Positions 17,501 through 28,824 of a DNA stretch of 64,000 nt are shown here, one piece after another (position 1 is the stretch's first letter; each line of letters starts with the position of its first letter). The stretch is from Aneurinibacillus sp. Ricciae_BoGa-3 (GTDB taxonomy: Bacteria > Bacillota > Bacilli > Aneurinibacillales > Aneurinibacillaceae). The notes under the pieces are model-generated. The model was not told where the DNA came from and ran no database searches. It was given only the letters and a program-made list of their open reading frames with translations. The position numbers and the translations under genes were made by a program. The stretch is taken from the NCBI RefSeq assembly GCF_028421645.1, contig NZ_CP116887.1, forward strand, positions 2,172,001 to 2,236,000, read 5' to 3'.

Positions 17501-18490
17501 ATGCTATTTTCAAAGAAAAGTCTATTATTCGCGTTGGTTATTGGCTGTCTGCTTGTTTTCACTGGGTGCGCAAGCAAAACGTCTAACACATCAGGTTCAG
17601 CGTCGGGATCAAGCGGCCAGGGTCAGAACAAAAAAGTTGTGATTGGCGCTGCCCTTCCTGATTTTAGTGATAAATGGCTCAGCTACTTGCAGGATGGCAT
17701 GAAAAATTACCAGAAAACACAACCAGATGTGGATGTAACGTATGTTGATGCACAAAATGATGCAAGTAAGCAATTAGCACAAGTAGAAAATTTCATTTCT
17801 CAGAAAGTGAATGCCATTATGATTGTTCCGGTAGATACAGTTTCTGTAAAAGATATGGTCAGCCAGGCAAATAAGGCCCACATTCCAATTGTTGTTGTTA
17901 ACCGCATGTATGATGGGGTTGATAAAGCTACAGCTTACGTTGGTTCCGAATCTGTGAAGTCAGGCATCATACAAATGGAAGCGATTGCAAAAACACTTAA
18001 TGGCAAAGGAAACATTGCCATTATGAATGGACAGATGGGCCAGGAAGCTCAAATCAAGCGAACAGAAGGGAATAAGCAAGTCGTTGCAAAGAATCCAGGC
18101 ATGCAGATTGTGTTAGAAGGTACAGGATCCTGGGACCGAGCTAAAGGCATGACACTGATGGAAAACTGGCTTCACTCCGGCAAGAAAATCGATGCTGTTG
18201 TATCCAACAACGATGAAATGGCGATTGGAGCCATCATGGCTGCCGAAGCTGTTGGCAAACAGAAGGATATTCTTTTCGCAGGAATCGACGCGACACCGGA
18301 TGCACTCCAATATGTAAAATCCGGCAAATTAAAAATAACCGTGTTCCAAAATGCAGGAGGACAAGGAAAAGCTGGCCTTGAAACGGCTATCAAAGCGGCA
18401 AAAGGGGAAAAAGTAGAAAAGTTCAACTATATTCCGTATGAATTGGTAACAAAAGACAATGTAGAAGAATATGTGAAGAAATGGCAGTAA
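17501..18490 (+). CDS. Sugar ABC transporter substrate-binding lipoprotein (RbsB-type)
   Basis: The ATG at 17501 follows GAGGGGG, giving 329 residues; the longer in-frame extension lacks a signal peptide. The signal peptide ends in L-V-F-T-G-C with the lipidated Cys at residue 23, then a Ser/Gly-rich linker. The mature protein is a type-1 periplasmic-binding fold of the ribose/galactose/inositol class, with IMIVPVDTVSVKDMV and a conserved D-A-V-V-S-N-N-D-E-M-A segment. Its place between iolG and the ATPase/permease genes suggests myo-inositol or a related cyclitol as ligand. Confidence 0.88.
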   Translation: MLFSKKSLLFALVIGCLLVFTGCASKTSNTSGSASGSSGQGQNKKVVIGAALPDFSDKWLSYLQDGMKNYQKTQPDVDVTYVDAQNDASKQLAQVENFISQKVNAIMIVPVDTVSVKDMVSQANKAHIPIVVVNRMYDGVDKATAYVGSESVKSGIIQMEAIAKTLNGKGNIAIMNGQMGQEAQIKRTEGNKQVVAKNPGMQIVLEGTGSWDRAKGMTLMENWLHSGKKIDAVVSNNDEMAIGAIMAAEAVGKQKDILFAGIDATPDALQYVKSGKLKITVFQNAGGQGKAGLETAIKAAKGEKVEKFNYIPYELVTKDNVEEYVKKWQ

Positions 18491-18505
18491 TCTAGCTGCC
18501 TTAAC

Positions 18506-18548
18506 TGAAAGGGCATTAGAAAGGCATCTCCGCCACAGTGCCCTTTCA
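18506..18548 (+). other. Intercistronic stem-loop after the binding-protein gene
   Basis: TGAAAGGGCA (18506-18515) pairs perfectly with TGCCCTTTCA (18539-18548). There is no T run. It probably stabilises the upstream mRNA and favours binding protein over the ATPase, as proposed for the element after dctP. Confidence 0.65.
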
Positions 18549-18582
18549 AACTTCTCTATACTACCGGAAATGGGGGAAGGGT

Positions 18583-20088
18583 ATGCGGACAGAGTATATT
18601 TTACAAATGGAAAACATAACGAAAGAGTTTCCAAGTGTAAAGGCGCTAGACAATGTGCAGCTAAAGGTAAAGAAGGGCACTGTGCATGCTTTAATGGGGG
18701 AAAACGGAGCTGGCAAATCAACGCTGATGAAAATTTTAATTGGCATTTATACCCCTGATAAAGGTGTTGTTACTTTTAACAACGAGGAATTAAAACTATC
18801 AAATATCAAAAATGCTCTTGATAAAGGGATTTCCATGATTCATCAGGAACTCAGCCCAATACCCCACATGACTGTTGCTGAAAATATATTTTTGGGTAGA
18901 GAACCCAGCTATCCATTTTCTGGTTGGGTCAAAAGCAAAAGGCTTGTAGAAAAAACACGAGAACTTTTTGAGCGATTAAATATTGACATTAATCCAAATG
19001 CAAAGATGGCAGAATTAAGCATCGCAAACACACAGATGGTTGAGATAGCAAAAGCGGTTTCATATGAGTCGGAATTAATCATTATGGATGAGCCAACTTC
19101 TGCCATAACCGAAAAGGAAGTTAGCCACTTATTTGCTATTATCCGGGCCCTCAAAAAAGACGGCGTATCCATCATTTACATTACCCATAAAATGGATGAA
19201 TTATCTCAAATTACCGACGAATTCACTGTGCTTAGAGACGGGAAGTATGTAGGAACCAAACCTAGTGAACATATTTCAAAAGAACAGCTGATCCAAATGA
19301 TGGTAGGCAGGGAATTAAATCAAATATTTAATAAGAAGCCGGCAGAAATCAGAGATGTAGCTCTCTCAGTCAGGAATATATCAAAAAAAGGAAAATTTGA
19401 AAATATCAGTTTTGAGGTGAGAAAAGGCGAAATCGTAGCATTCGCCGGGCTGATGGGTTCCGGAAGAACTGAAACACTAGAAAGCGTTTTTGGCATTCAC
19501 CCAATTGATTCAGGTGAAATTTACATTCATGGTAAAAAAGCTGCGATTCGCTCTCCACGCGATGCAATAAATTACGGATTGGGTTTATTGACTGAAGATC
19601 GAAAATCAACGGGATTATTCCTGCCGCTATCCGTTCAGGACAATATGATTACTGTGAATATAGATAGATATTCGAAACGAGGTTTCCTTAACCACAAACG
19701 AATTAAAGCTGATTGCACAAAGCAAAACAGCCAGCTGGCAATCAAAACGCCAAGCTTAAACCAAAAGATACAGTTTTTGAGCGGGGGCAACCAACAAAAA
19801 GCACTCATTGCAAGGTGGCTGCTTCGTGATCCTGAAATATTGATTTTAGATGAGCCGACAAGAGGGATAGACATAGGCGCCAAATCTGAAATTTATAACC
19901 TCATTTTTAAACTGGCGAGAGCAGGAAAAGCGATTATAGTCATCTCCTCAGAGCTGCCGGAAGTTTTGGGTGTCAGCGACAGAATTATCGTCATGCATGA
20001 TGGAAGAAAAACGGGTGAATTGGAGCGAGAAGATGCGACACAGGAGAAAATCATGCAATTGGCGACCGGTGAATTAGTGACCAATTAA
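18583..20088 (+). CDS. Sugar ABC transporter ATP-binding protein (RbsA/MglA-type, two domains)
   Basis: The ATG at 18583 follows GGGGGAAGG, giving 501 residues. The first ATPase domain has Walker A GENGAGKS, a divergent signature around [10 protein letters not shown] and Walker [10 protein letters not shown]. The second has a degenerate Walker A (GLMGSGRTE), a full signature LSGGNQQKA and Walker [13 protein letters not shown]. This one-good, one-degenerate pattern is standard for the ribose/galactose/inositol importers. It couples ATP hydrolysis to the permease encoded next. Confidence 0.93.
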   Translation: MRTEYILQMENITKEFPSVKALDNVQLKVKKGTVHALMGENGAGKSTLMKILIGIYTPDKGVVTFNNEELKLSNIKNALDKGISMIHQELSPIPHMTVAENIFLGREPSYPFSGWVKSKRLVEKTRELFERLNIDINPNAKMAELSIANTQMVEIAKAVSYESELIIMDEPTSAITEKEVSHLFAIIRALKKDGVSIIYITHKMDELSQITDEFTVLRDGKYVGTKPSEHISKEQLIQMMVGRELNQIFNKKPAEIRDVALSVRNISKKGKFENISFEVRKGEIVAFAGLMGSGRTETLESVFGIHPIDSGEIYIHGKKAAIRSPRDAINYGLGLLTEDRKSTGLFLPLSVQDNMITVNIDRYSKRGFLNHKRIKADCTKQNSQLAIKTPSLNQKIQFLSGGNQQKALIARWLLRDPEILILDEPTRGIDIGAKSEIYNLIFKLARAGKAIIVISSELPEVLGVSDRIIVMHDGRKTGELEREDATQEKIMQLATGELVTN

Positions 20089-20115
20089 CCTAAGAAGATT
20101 TTGGAGGGAATAAAG

Positions 20116-21138
20116 ATGAACAGCGAAGTTACATTTGTCAGCGAAAACCAAAATGTCACTGAAACTAAAAAAAGTGCTGGGATTAGCCGGAACAATTTAA
20201 AAGGAAGGCTTTCACAGGTTATAAGCCGCTTCGGCATGCTGTTGATTTTAATCGCATTAATGATTTTCATGTCCGTTTTGTCTTCGAACTTTTTAACCTC
20301 TGATAACTTGCTTAACATTGTCAGGCAAATGTCAGTAGTGGGGATCGTAGCCATGGGTGTTACCATGGTCATCATCACCACAGGGATCGATCTTTCGTCT
20401 GGCTCAGTTATCGCGCTCGTGTCTGTGTCTGTGGCAACTTTTGCCCATCCAGGAAGCTATCCTCTGATTCTAACCATTGTCATCGGTCTTGGTATTGGCC
20501 TCCTCGTGGGTGTGGTCAACGGAACGATTATAGCAAAAGGAAACATTGCCCCGTTTATCGTTACCTTGGGTACGATGACAGCGGCAAGAGGCGCGGCGAT
20601 GCTATTAACCGATGGGAGACCGGTTGGGGATTTATCCGATTCCTTTCAGTTTATTGGCCAAGGGGATTTGCTCGGTATTCCGGTTCCTGTCATCATTTTT
20701 GGCCTGGTTGGGGTCATTTCTTATATCCTTCTCAACAAAACCAAATTTGGCAAACGTGTGTACGCGATAGGCGGAAATGAACAAGCAGCAGTCATTGCAG
20801 GTATTAACGTAGACAAATTCAAGATATTAATTTATGGATTTGCCGGCCTATTATCCGCTGTTGGCGGTATCATTCTAACCTCCCGAATTGCATCCGGTCA
20901 GCCAACAGCAGGGCTAATGTATGAGATGGATGCGATTACAGCGGCGGTTATTGGCGGAACGAGTCTTTCTGGAGGGATTGGCACGATTGGCGGTACCATT
21001 ATCGGCGCTCTCATCATTGGGGTAATGAATAATGGGTTGGATCAGCTAAATGTATCCTCATACTGGCAGCAAATTTTAAAAGGGGCCATTATCACGGTAG
21101 CTGTCCTCATCGATTCCAGAAAAAATAGAAGAAAATAG
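20116..21138 (+). CDS. Sugar ABC transporter permease (RbsC-type)
   Basis: The ATG at 20116 follows TGGAGGG, giving 340 residues. About ten membrane segments are visible, with the family hallmarks TTGIDLSSGSVIAL, NAVNG-like VVNGTIIAKG and the GGTSLSGGIGTIGGTIIGAL loop near the C terminus. It forms the membrane channel for the importer. A strong stem-loop at 21357 closes the unit. Confidence 0.92.
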   Translation: MNSEVTFVSENQNVTETKKSAGISRNNLKGRLSQVISRFGMLLILIALMIFMSVLSSNFLTSDNLLNIVRQMSVVGIVAMGVTMVIITTGIDLSSGSVIALVSVSVATFAHPGSYPLILTIVIGLGIGLLVGVVNGTIIAKGNIAPFIVTLGTMTAARGAAMLLTDGRPVGDLSDSFQFIGQGDLLGIPVPVIIFGLVGVISYILLNKTKFGKRVYAIGGNEQAAVIAGINVDKFKILIYGFAGLLSAVGGIILTSRIASGQPTAGLMYEMDAITAAVIGGTSLSGGIGTIGGTIIGALIIGVMNNGLDQLNVSSYWQQILKGAIITVAVLIDSRKNRRK

Positions 21139-21356
21139 AGGTGTGAGAATTCCAATGATTTCTATGAACCGTCCGCATCGAGGCATGTAAAAAGTCCGTT
21201 GTGTTGTCGACCCCCTGGAGAACTATTAAACTCATTTGGTAAAGCGGTTGCCCATTTTCTTTATTTCAGATCTGCCACTCTTTAAGTTTATTGGATTCAA
21301 TCAAAGTACGGGAGAGGGAAACGAATAGATTTCTGAATAGAAGTAAAGACAGAAGC

Positions 21357-21405
21357 AAACGTAGAACGCTATTCTCTTTATAGATTAGCGTTCTGCGTTT
21401 TGTTG
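21357..21405 (+). terminator. Terminator between the ABC and iolB units
   Basis: AAACGTAGAACGCTA (21357-21371) pairs with TAGCGTTCTGCGTTT (21386-21400) over 15 positions with one wobble, followed by a T-rich TGTTGTT. The remaining parts of 21139-21480 hold no recognised gene. Confidence 0.75.
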
Positions 21406-21480
21406 TTAGCATGAGATTTTACTGATGTTATTAAAAAGTTCAATAAATTTAAACTAAGTTATATTTTTAGGCATTTTGCT

Positions 21481-21542
21481 ATTGCAATCTAAATTATCTG
21501 AGTTTAAAATAGAAAATAAGTTGAGAAAGCGCTTGTGCAAAT
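21481..21542 (+). promoter_or_regulatory. Promoter-operator module of the iolB operon
   Basis: It has the same arrangement as at 16094: TTGCAA (21482-21487), a 17-base spacer, TAAAAT (21505-21510) and AAGCGCTT (21527-21534). It is one base shorter than the first copy and otherwise nearly identical, far beyond what a shared operator alone would need. The two operons must answer to the same regulator. Confidence 0.78.
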
Positions 21543-21566
21543 GCTTGCGTAACTTAGGAGGTATAC

Positions 21567-22382
21567 ATGAACAAATTGCTCCGAAAACCAGAAAAAAACG
21601 AAATTTCACCAGGAGTTACGGTTGTCCAGGAAGTATTAGCAGAAAATTCTCCGTTGGAGTATGTTGGCTTTAAAATAGTGGATATCGCACTGGAATCCGT
21701 ATATTCAGAATCGTTAGGGAAGAAAGAATGTTGCATTGTTGCCCTAACAGGAAAAATAAATGTCTCAGATGGCAAAGAAACTTTCAAAAACCTCGGCACT
21801 CGTCAAAGCGTCTTCGAGAAGATACCTACAGACAGTGTATATGTATCCAATGACCGCAAGTATGAAATAGAGGGCGTGACCCAGGCCCGCGTGGCCCTAT
21901 GCTATTCGCCTTCTGATAGACAACTGCCTACAAAACTGATTAAAGCGTCAGAGATTGGCATCGAACACAGAGGCATACTCAACAATAAACGTTTGGTGCA
22001 CAATATTTTGCCTGATTCGGATCCATCAGCCAATAGTCTGCTGGTTGTCGAAGTTTTCACTGAAAGCGGCAATTGGTCCAGTTATCCACCGCATAAGCAT
22101 GATCGGGATAACTTGCCAGACGAATCCTTCTTAGAAGAATCTTACTATCATGAAATGAATCCACAACAAGGATTTGTCTTCCAACGAGTCTACACGGATG
22201 ATCGTTCCATCGATCAAACCATGACCGTTGAAAACGGCGATGTCGTGATGGTGCCGGCAGGATATCATCCAGTTGGTGTTCCAGATGGTTATACGTCCTA
22301 TTACTTAAATGTCATGGCAGGCCCCAAACGCATTTGGAAATTCTACAATGATCCGGATCACGAATGGATAGTCAGTCGTTAA
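21567..22382 (+). CDS. iolB: 5-deoxy-glucuronate isomerase
   Basis: The protein has 271 residues, the length of B. subtilis IolB, behind TTAGGAGG. It is a double cupin; the metal-binding part holds SSYPPHKHD and LEESYYHE with a later AGYHPVGVP, giving the expected His-His-Glu-His set. It isomerises 5-deoxy-D-glucuronate to 2-deoxy-5-keto-D-gluconate, after IolD and before IolC in the pathway. First gene of a nine-gene iol operon under the promoter at 21481. Confidence 0.95.
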   Translation: MNKLLRKPEKNEISPGVTVVQEVLAENSPLEYVGFKIVDIALESVYSESLGKKECCIVALTGKINVSDGKETFKNLGTRQSVFEKIPTDSVYVSNDRKYEIEGVTQARVALCYSPSDRQLPTKLIKASEIGIEHRGILNNKRLVHNILPDSDPSANSLLVVEVFTESGNWSSYPPHKHDRDNLPDESFLEESYYHEMNPQQGFVFQRVYTDDRSIDQTMTVENGDVVMVPAGYHPVGVPDGYTSYYLNVMAGPKRIWKFYNDPDHEWIVSR

Positions 22383-22409
22383 CAGAAAAACCAAGGAGTT
22401 GTTACTGGA

Positions 22410-23405
22410 ATGAAATGTGAATTTGATGTTGAGAGAGAATATGATGTGATTGCGATTGGCCGTGCATGCATCGATTTAAATGCAACAGAATACAATCGTC
22501 CAATGGAAGAAACGATGACCTTTACAAAATATGTGGGAGGTTCTCCTGCAAATATTGCAATTGGCAGCTCTAGATTAGGCTTGAGGGCCGGATTTATCGG
22601 CAAAATCTCAGATGACCAGCATGGGCGTTTTATCGAGCAGTATATGCGCGGCGTCGGAATTGATACATCAAATCTAGTAGTAGACAAAGAAGGACATAAA
22701 ACAGGTTTGACTTTCACAGAGATTAAGAGCCCGGAAGATTGCAGTATTTTAATGTACCGCCAGGATGTAGCAGACCTCTATCTCGCGCCTTCAGAGGTTG
22801 AGGAAGATTACATAAAAAAATCAAGAACACTGTTGGTTTCCGGCACAGCCCTATCAAAAAGCCCGTCTCGTGAAGCGGTGTTAAAAGCAGTCAGCCTGGC
22901 TAAGAAGAACGAGGTTACAGTGATTTTTGAATTGGATTACCGCCCTTATTCCTGGAACAACGCTGATGAAACAGCTGTTTATTATTCGCTGGTTGCAGAA
23001 CAGGCGGATATTGTGATTGGTACAAGGGACGAATACGATGTGATGGAAAATATACAAGATGGATCAAACGAAAATACCATTCGCTACTTGTTTAATCATT
23101 GTCCGCAACTGATCATCATTAAACATGGTGTACAAGGATCCTATGCCTATACAAAATCAGGAGAAACATTAAAAGGTGAAGCCTATCCGACAAAAGTTTT
23201 GAAGACTTTCGGTGCAGGTGATTCGTACGCGTCAGCTTTCTTATATGCGTTAATCCGCGGAAAAGGCATCCAAACCGCTTTAAAATATGGTAGCGCGTCA
23301 GCTTCTATTGTTGTGAGCAAACATAGTTCTTCAGAAGCTATGCCATCAGCAGAAGAAATTGAGCAATTTATAGCCGAAAGATCTGGAATGAAACAATTGA
23401 GTTAG
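22410..23405 (+). CDS. iolC: 5-dehydro-2-deoxygluconokinase
   Basis: The protein has 331 residues behind AAGGAG. It is a PfkB/ribokinase-family sugar kinase: the N-terminal GRACIDLN and GGSPANIAIG signatures and the C-terminal TFGAGDSYASAF with the catalytic Asp are all present. It phosphorylates 2-deoxy-5-keto-D-gluconate with ATP; IolJ then splits the product. Some bacteria carry a C-terminal DUF2090 extension on this enzyme; it is absent here, as in B. subtilis. Confidence 0.95.
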   Translation: MKCEFDVEREYDVIAIGRACIDLNATEYNRPMEETMTFTKYVGGSPANIAIGSSRLGLRAGFIGKISDDQHGRFIEQYMRGVGIDTSNLVVDKEGHKTGLTFTEIKSPEDCSILMYRQDVADLYLAPSEVEEDYIKKSRTLLVSGTALSKSPSREAVLKAVSLAKKNEVTVIFELDYRPYSWNNADETAVYYSLVAEQADIVIGTRDEYDVMENIQDGSNENTIRYLFNHCPQLIIIKHGVQGSYAYTKSGETLKGEAYPTKVLKTFGAGDSYASAFLYALIRGKGIQTALKYGSASASIVVSKHSSSEAMPSAEEIEQFIAERSGMKQLS

Positions 23406-23418
23406 AGGTGAGAAACTG

Positions 23419-25329
23419 ATGGGAACCATTCGATTGACAACGGCGCAAGCTTTAATCAAGTTTTTGAATCAGCAATATATTTGTATTGACGGCAACGAAT
23501 CTGCTTTTGTAGAAGGGATATTCACTATATTCGGACATGGAAACGTTTTAGGGATTGGTCAGGCGCTTGAACAGGATCCGGGCCATCTAAACGTTATCCA
23601 GGGAAAGAATGAACAAGGGATGGCACACGCGGCCATTGCTTACAGCAAACAAATGCTCCGGCAAAAAATCTATGCCGTAACGACTTCAGTTGGGCCGGGG
23701 GCGGCTAATCTCGCAGCGGCAGCAGGTACAGCCCTTTCTAACAATATTCCAGTACTCCTGCTGCCGGCGGATACGTTTTCTACCCGCCAGCCTGATCCGG
23801 TTTTGCAGCAGGTGGAACAGGAATACAGCGCAGCGGTTACCACAAACGACGCCCTCAAGCCGGTTTCGAGATATTGGGACCGCATCACACGTCCTGAGCA
23901 GTTGATGTCAAGTTTGATTCGTGCATTTGAAGTGATGACGGATCCTGGAAAAGCAGGTCCGGCGACCATCTGCATTTCACAGGATGTTGAAGGGGAAGCC
24001 TTTGATTTCGATGAGAAATTTTTTGAAAGACGGGTACACTATCTGGATCGCAAATTGCCGACCCAACGTGAATTATCCGGTGCAGCAGAATTAATTAATG
24101 CCAGCAAAAAGCCGCTGATCATCGTCGGCGGAGGTGCAAAATATTCCGAAGCCCGCGATATTTTAGTAACCTTTTCAGAAAACCACAATATTCCGCTGGT
24201 GGAGACACAAGCCGGCAAATCAACCGTTGAGGCCACATTTAAAAATAATTTGGGCGGCATGGGAATTACCGGCACACTGGCAGCCAATAAAGCGGCACGC
24301 CAGGCCGATCTCATTATTGGCATCGGCACGCGGTACACCGATTTCACCACATCATCCAAAACGGCTTTCGACTTTGATACAACAAAGTTCTTAAACATCA
24401 ATGTCAGCCGTTTGCAAGCCTATAAATTGGATGCTTTTCAGGTTGTTGCAGATGCAAGGACAACGTTAGAGCAATTGTCTCCATTGTTAGAGGGATACAA
24501 GAGTGAATTTGGTGACACGATTACGGAACTAAAAGAAGAATGGCTGGCAGAACGTGAGCGGCTAAGCAATGTGAGATTTAGCCGCGACAACTTCAATCCA
24601 GAGATTAAAGGTCAGTTCTCGCAAGTAGTATTGAATGAATATGCGGATGCATTAAAAACGGAATTCGCCCAAACAACAGCCTTGATTACAATTAATGACA
24701 CGATTGAGCCTGACAGTCTCATCATTGGTTCGGCGGGATCCCTGCCTGGAGATCTGCAGCGGCTGTGGTACCCAACTGTGCCTAACACCTACAATGTTGA
24801 ATACGGATACTCTTGTATGGGGCATGAAGTTTCAGGAACACTGGGCTTAAAATTAGCCCATCCCGACAGAGAAGTTTACGCCATGGTAGGTGATGGCAGT
24901 TTTCTGATGATGCACTCAGAATTCATTACAGCCATTCAATATAATCAAAAGATAAACATTCTTTTATTTGATAATTCGGGATTTGGCTGTATTAATAATC
25001 TGCAAATGGAACATGGCAGCGGCAGCTATTTCTGTGAATTTAGAACACATAACAATGGCATCCTCAACATTGACTATGCAAAAGTGGCGGAAGGATACGG
25101 AGCAAAAGCATATCGCGCGAATACGGCCGAAGAACTGAAAACGGCCCTTGAAGATGCCAGGAAACAGCGTGTATCCACTTTAATAGAAATGAAAGTGCTT
25201 CCAAAGACAATGACAGGTGGCTATGAAGCCTGGTGGCATGTGGGTGTTGCTGAAGTTTCCGAACAAGAGAGTGTGCAAAAAGCATTTGAGGCCAAACAAC
25301 AGAGATTAACGTATGCAAAACATTATTAA
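23419..25329 (+). CDS. iolD: 3D-(3,5/4)-trihydroxycyclohexane-1,2-dione hydrolase (ThDP)
   Basis: The protein has 636 residues, matching IolD length. It is a thiamine-diphosphate enzyme of the acetolactate-synthase type: the active-site Glu lies in [14 protein letters not shown], and the ThDP-Mg motif runs from [13 protein letters not shown] to the NSGFGC segment. It opens the cyclohexanedione ring to 5-deoxy-glucuronate. GAGGTG precedes the ATG. It is followed at once by iolE. Confidence 0.95.
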   Translation: MGTIRLTTAQALIKFLNQQYICIDGNESAFVEGIFTIFGHGNVLGIGQALEQDPGHLNVIQGKNEQGMAHAAIAYSKQMLRQKIYAVTTSVGPGAANLAAAAGTALSNNIPVLLLPADTFSTRQPDPVLQQVEQEYSAAVTTNDALKPVSRYWDRITRPEQLMSSLIRAFEVMTDPGKAGPATICISQDVEGEAFDFDEKFFERRVHYLDRKLPTQRELSGAAELINASKKPLIIVGGGAKYSEARDILVTFSENHNIPLVETQAGKSTVEATFKNNLGGMGITGTLAANKAARQADLIIGIGTRYTDFTTSSKTAFDFDTTKFLNINVSRLQAYKLDAFQVVADARTTLEQLSPLLEGYKSEFGDTITELKEEWLAERERLSNVRFSRDNFNPEIKGQFSQVVLNEYADALKTEFAQTTALITINDTIEPDSLIIGSAGSLPGDLQRLWYPTVPNTYNVEYGYSCMGHEVSGTLGLKLAHPDREVYAMVGDGSFLMMHSEFITAIQYNQKINILLFDNSGFGCINNLQMEHGSGSYFCEFRTHNNGILNIDYAKVAEGYGAKAYRANTAEELKTALEDARKQRVSTLIEMKVLPKTMTGGYEAWWHVGVAEVSEQESVQKAFEAKQQRLTYAKHY

Positions 25330-25345
25330 AAGTAGGGGACAGATC

Positions 25346-26239
25346 ATGAGAGATCAAACGATTGTTTGGGGAATTGCCCCCATCGGCTGGCGCAATGACG
25401 ATTTGCCCGAAATCGGTGCGGATAATACTTTGCAGCACCTGTTAAGCGATATTGTCGTGGCAGGTTTTCAAGGGACTGAAGTTGGCGGTTTTTTTCCGGA
25501 ACCCAAAATATTAAACAAAGAACTCAAACTTCGAAACTTGAAAATAGCAGGCCAGTGGTTCAGCAGTTATATCATTCGAGATGGCATTCAAGAGACAACG
25601 CAGAAATTTCACAAACATTGCCAGTATTTGCATGAAGTCAATGCCAATGTAGCTGTGGTATGTGAACAAACTTACAGTGTGCAGAGTACACAGAAAAACG
25701 TGTTTGCAGAAAAGCCTTGCTTCACTGATGCCGAATGGGAAAAGTTGTGCAGTGGACTAAATGAACTGGGAAAAGTTGCGGAGCAATATGGCCTTAAATT
25801 AGTCTATCATCATCATATGGGGACAGGTGTCCAAACAATGGCCGAAATTGACCGGCTGATGGAAAACACTGATCCAAACGATGTCCATTTACTTTATGAT
25901 ACAGGCCACATTTACGTATCCGATGGCGATTATATGACCCTATTAAACAAGCACATCGACCGAATTAAACATGTCCATTTTAAAGATGTCAGAAAAAAAG
26001 TGCTTGAGGAATGCAAAAAAGAAGGAAAGTCGTTTGTGCAATCCTTCTTGTGCGGCATGTTTACAGTGCCCGGCGATGGGTGCATTGATTTTACACAACC
26101 TTACACAACCCTGCTGGATCATAACTACAAAGGATGGATTGTCATTGAAGCAGAACAGGATCCCTCTGTAGCTCATCCATTAGAATATGCGTTATTGACT
26201 AGGAAATATATAGATGAAAAATTGCTTCTTCATTGTTAA
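25346..26239 (+). CDS. iolE: Inosose (myo-inosose-2) dehydratase
   Basis: The ATG at 25346 behind TAGGGGAC gives 297 residues, the IolE length; the longer frame from 25313 overlaps iolD. The product is a xylose-isomerase-like TIM barrel beginning [14 protein letters not shown], with GTEVGG, the metal-binding [11 protein letters not shown] and [11 protein letters not shown], and [10 protein letters not shown]. It removes water from 2-keto-myo-inositol to give the dione used by IolD. Confidence 0.93.
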   Translation: MRDQTIVWGIAPIGWRNDDLPEIGADNTLQHLLSDIVVAGFQGTEVGGFFPEPKILNKELKLRNLKIAGQWFSSYIIRDGIQETTQKFHKHCQYLHEVNANVAVVCEQTYSVQSTQKNVFAEKPCFTDAEWEKLCSGLNELGKVAEQYGLKLVYHHHMGTGVQTMAEIDRLMENTDPNDVHLLYDTGHIYVSDGDYMTLLNKHIDRIKHVHFKDVRKKVLEECKKEGKSFVQSFLCGMFTVPGDGCIDFTQPYTTLLDHNYKGWIVIEAEQDPSVAHPLEYALLTRKYIDEKLLLHC

Positions 26240-26260
26240 CAGAAAGGGCGGGAAATAGAC

Positions 26261-27703
26261 ATGGCTAAACAGGTAAACCAAAAGTCGTTTTTGCGTACCA
26301 TCATCTTAGTTTCCACATTTGGTGGGCTTCTCTTCGGCTACGACACTGGTGTGATCAATGGTGCCCTGCCTTATATGTCTAAAGCGGATCAGTTGAATCT
26401 CAACTCTATCACCCAGGGGCTTGTAACGAGTTCACTTCTTCTTGGGGCCGCGCTCGGTGCCGTTTTCGGCGGCAGGCTATCGGATTATAGTGGCCGCCGC
26501 AAAAACATTCTTCATCTAGCTGTGTTGTTCTTTATTGCCACACTTGGATGCGCCCTCGCGCCAAACGTTACAGTTATGGTTGTTTGCCGTTTCTTGCTGG
26601 GGCTTGCAGTGGGAGGCGCATCCGTAACGGTTCCAACCTATTTAGCGGAAATGTCGCCTGCGGAGAGCCGGGGCCGAATGGTGACCCAGAACGAGCTGAT
26701 GATTGTCACCGGACAATTGTTAGCCTTCATCTTAAACGCGGTAATGGGAAATACAATGGGTGACAGCTCGCATGTTTGGCGATACATGCTCGTTATTGCA
26801 GCCCTTCCAGCGGTTTTTCTGTTCTTTGGGATGATAAAAGTGCCGGAGAGTCCACGCTGGCTTGTATCAAAAGGAAAAAATGGAGATGCCCTGAATGTCC
26901 TCCGGCAAATACGCGAGGAGAAACGGGCTAAATCGGAATTAAGAGATATTGAGGCAACATTTGTTGAAGAGTCGGAGATTAAGAAAGCAACTCTTAAAGA
27001 TCTGGCTGTGCCGTGGGTGCGCCGCATCGTATTTCTCGGGATTGGCATTGCCGTCGTACAGCAAATTACCGGCGTCAACTCAATTATGTACTATGGAACG
27101 GAAATCCTGAAAGATGCAGGCTTTCAAACAGAAGCCGCGCTTATCGGCAACATCGCTAATGGCCTCATCTCGGTTTTAGCAACTTTCGCCGGCATCTGGC
27201 TCCTTGGCAAAGTAGGCCGTCGCCCCATGCTTATGACTGGCCTGATAGGAACTACGACGGCACTTCTGCTCATTGGGATATTCTCACTTATGCTTAAGGG
27301 AACTCCCGCGCTTCCATACGTTATGCTTACCCTCACCGTCACATTTCTTGCTTTCCAGCAGGGAGCTATTTCACCGGTAACATGGCTTATGCTCTCGGAA
27401 ATATTCCCGCTGCGGATGCGAGGCCTCGGGATGGGCGTGACAGTGTTTTGCCTCTGGATCGTAAATTTCTTTATTGGCCTGTTGTTCCCGGTATTGCTCG
27501 ATAAAGTCGGTTTGTCTACAACATTCTTCGTGTTCGTAGCGCTGGGGCTTTGTGCAATCGCTTTCGTGAAGAAATACCTACCTGAGACTAGCGAATTCAC
27601 ACTAGAGCAGTTAGAACATAACTTTCGTACCCACGATGCAGGAAGTAGCCAGGCCCCTTATTTTAATGAACTGGACGTTAGAGTTAAACAAATTAAAGGA
27701 TGA
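26261..27703 (+). CDS. iolT: myo-Inositol permease, MFS sugar-porter family
   Basis: The protein has 480 residues and twelve membrane segments. Sugar-porter signatures are all present: GYDTGVINGALPYM, GGRLSDYSGRRKN, PESPRWLVSKGK, QQITGVNSIMYYG and PETSEFTLEQLE. The wording and operon position point to proton-coupled inositol uptake. It occupies the position of iolF in B. subtilis but reads more like IolT. Together with the ABC importer at 17501-21138 it gives the strain two uptake systems. Confidence 0.88.
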   Translation: MAKQVNQKSFLRTIILVSTFGGLLFGYDTGVINGALPYMSKADQLNLNSITQGLVTSSLLLGAALGAVFGGRLSDYSGRRKNILHLAVLFFIATLGCALAPNVTVMVVCRFLLGLAVGGASVTVPTYLAEMSPAESRGRMVTQNELMIVTGQLLAFILNAVMGNTMGDSSHVWRYMLVIAALPAVFLFFGMIKVPESPRWLVSKGKNGDALNVLRQIREEKRAKSELRDIEATFVEESEIKKATLKDLAVPWVRRIVFLGIGIAVVQQITGVNSIMYYGTEILKDAGFQTEAALIGNIANGLISVLATFAGIWLLGKVGRRPMLMTGLIGTTTALLLIGIFSLMLKGTPALPYVMLTLTVTFLAFQQGAISPVTWLMLSEIFPLRMRGLGMGVTVFCLWIVNFFIGLLFPVLLDKVGLSTTFFVFVALGLCAIAFVKKYLPETSEFTLEQLEHNFRTHDAGSSQAPYFNELDVRVKQIKG

Positions 27704-28771
<1,068 letters not shown>

Positions 28772-28824
28772 TATTTCCGTTTTAGAAATCTGATAAAAAA
28801 TTACCCTGTGACGGAGGAATGATG

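Noticed and set aside
27124-27600. 158-codon frame opposite iolT
   Set aside because: A shadow of a strongly biased membrane-protein gene; no ribosome site or known motif.
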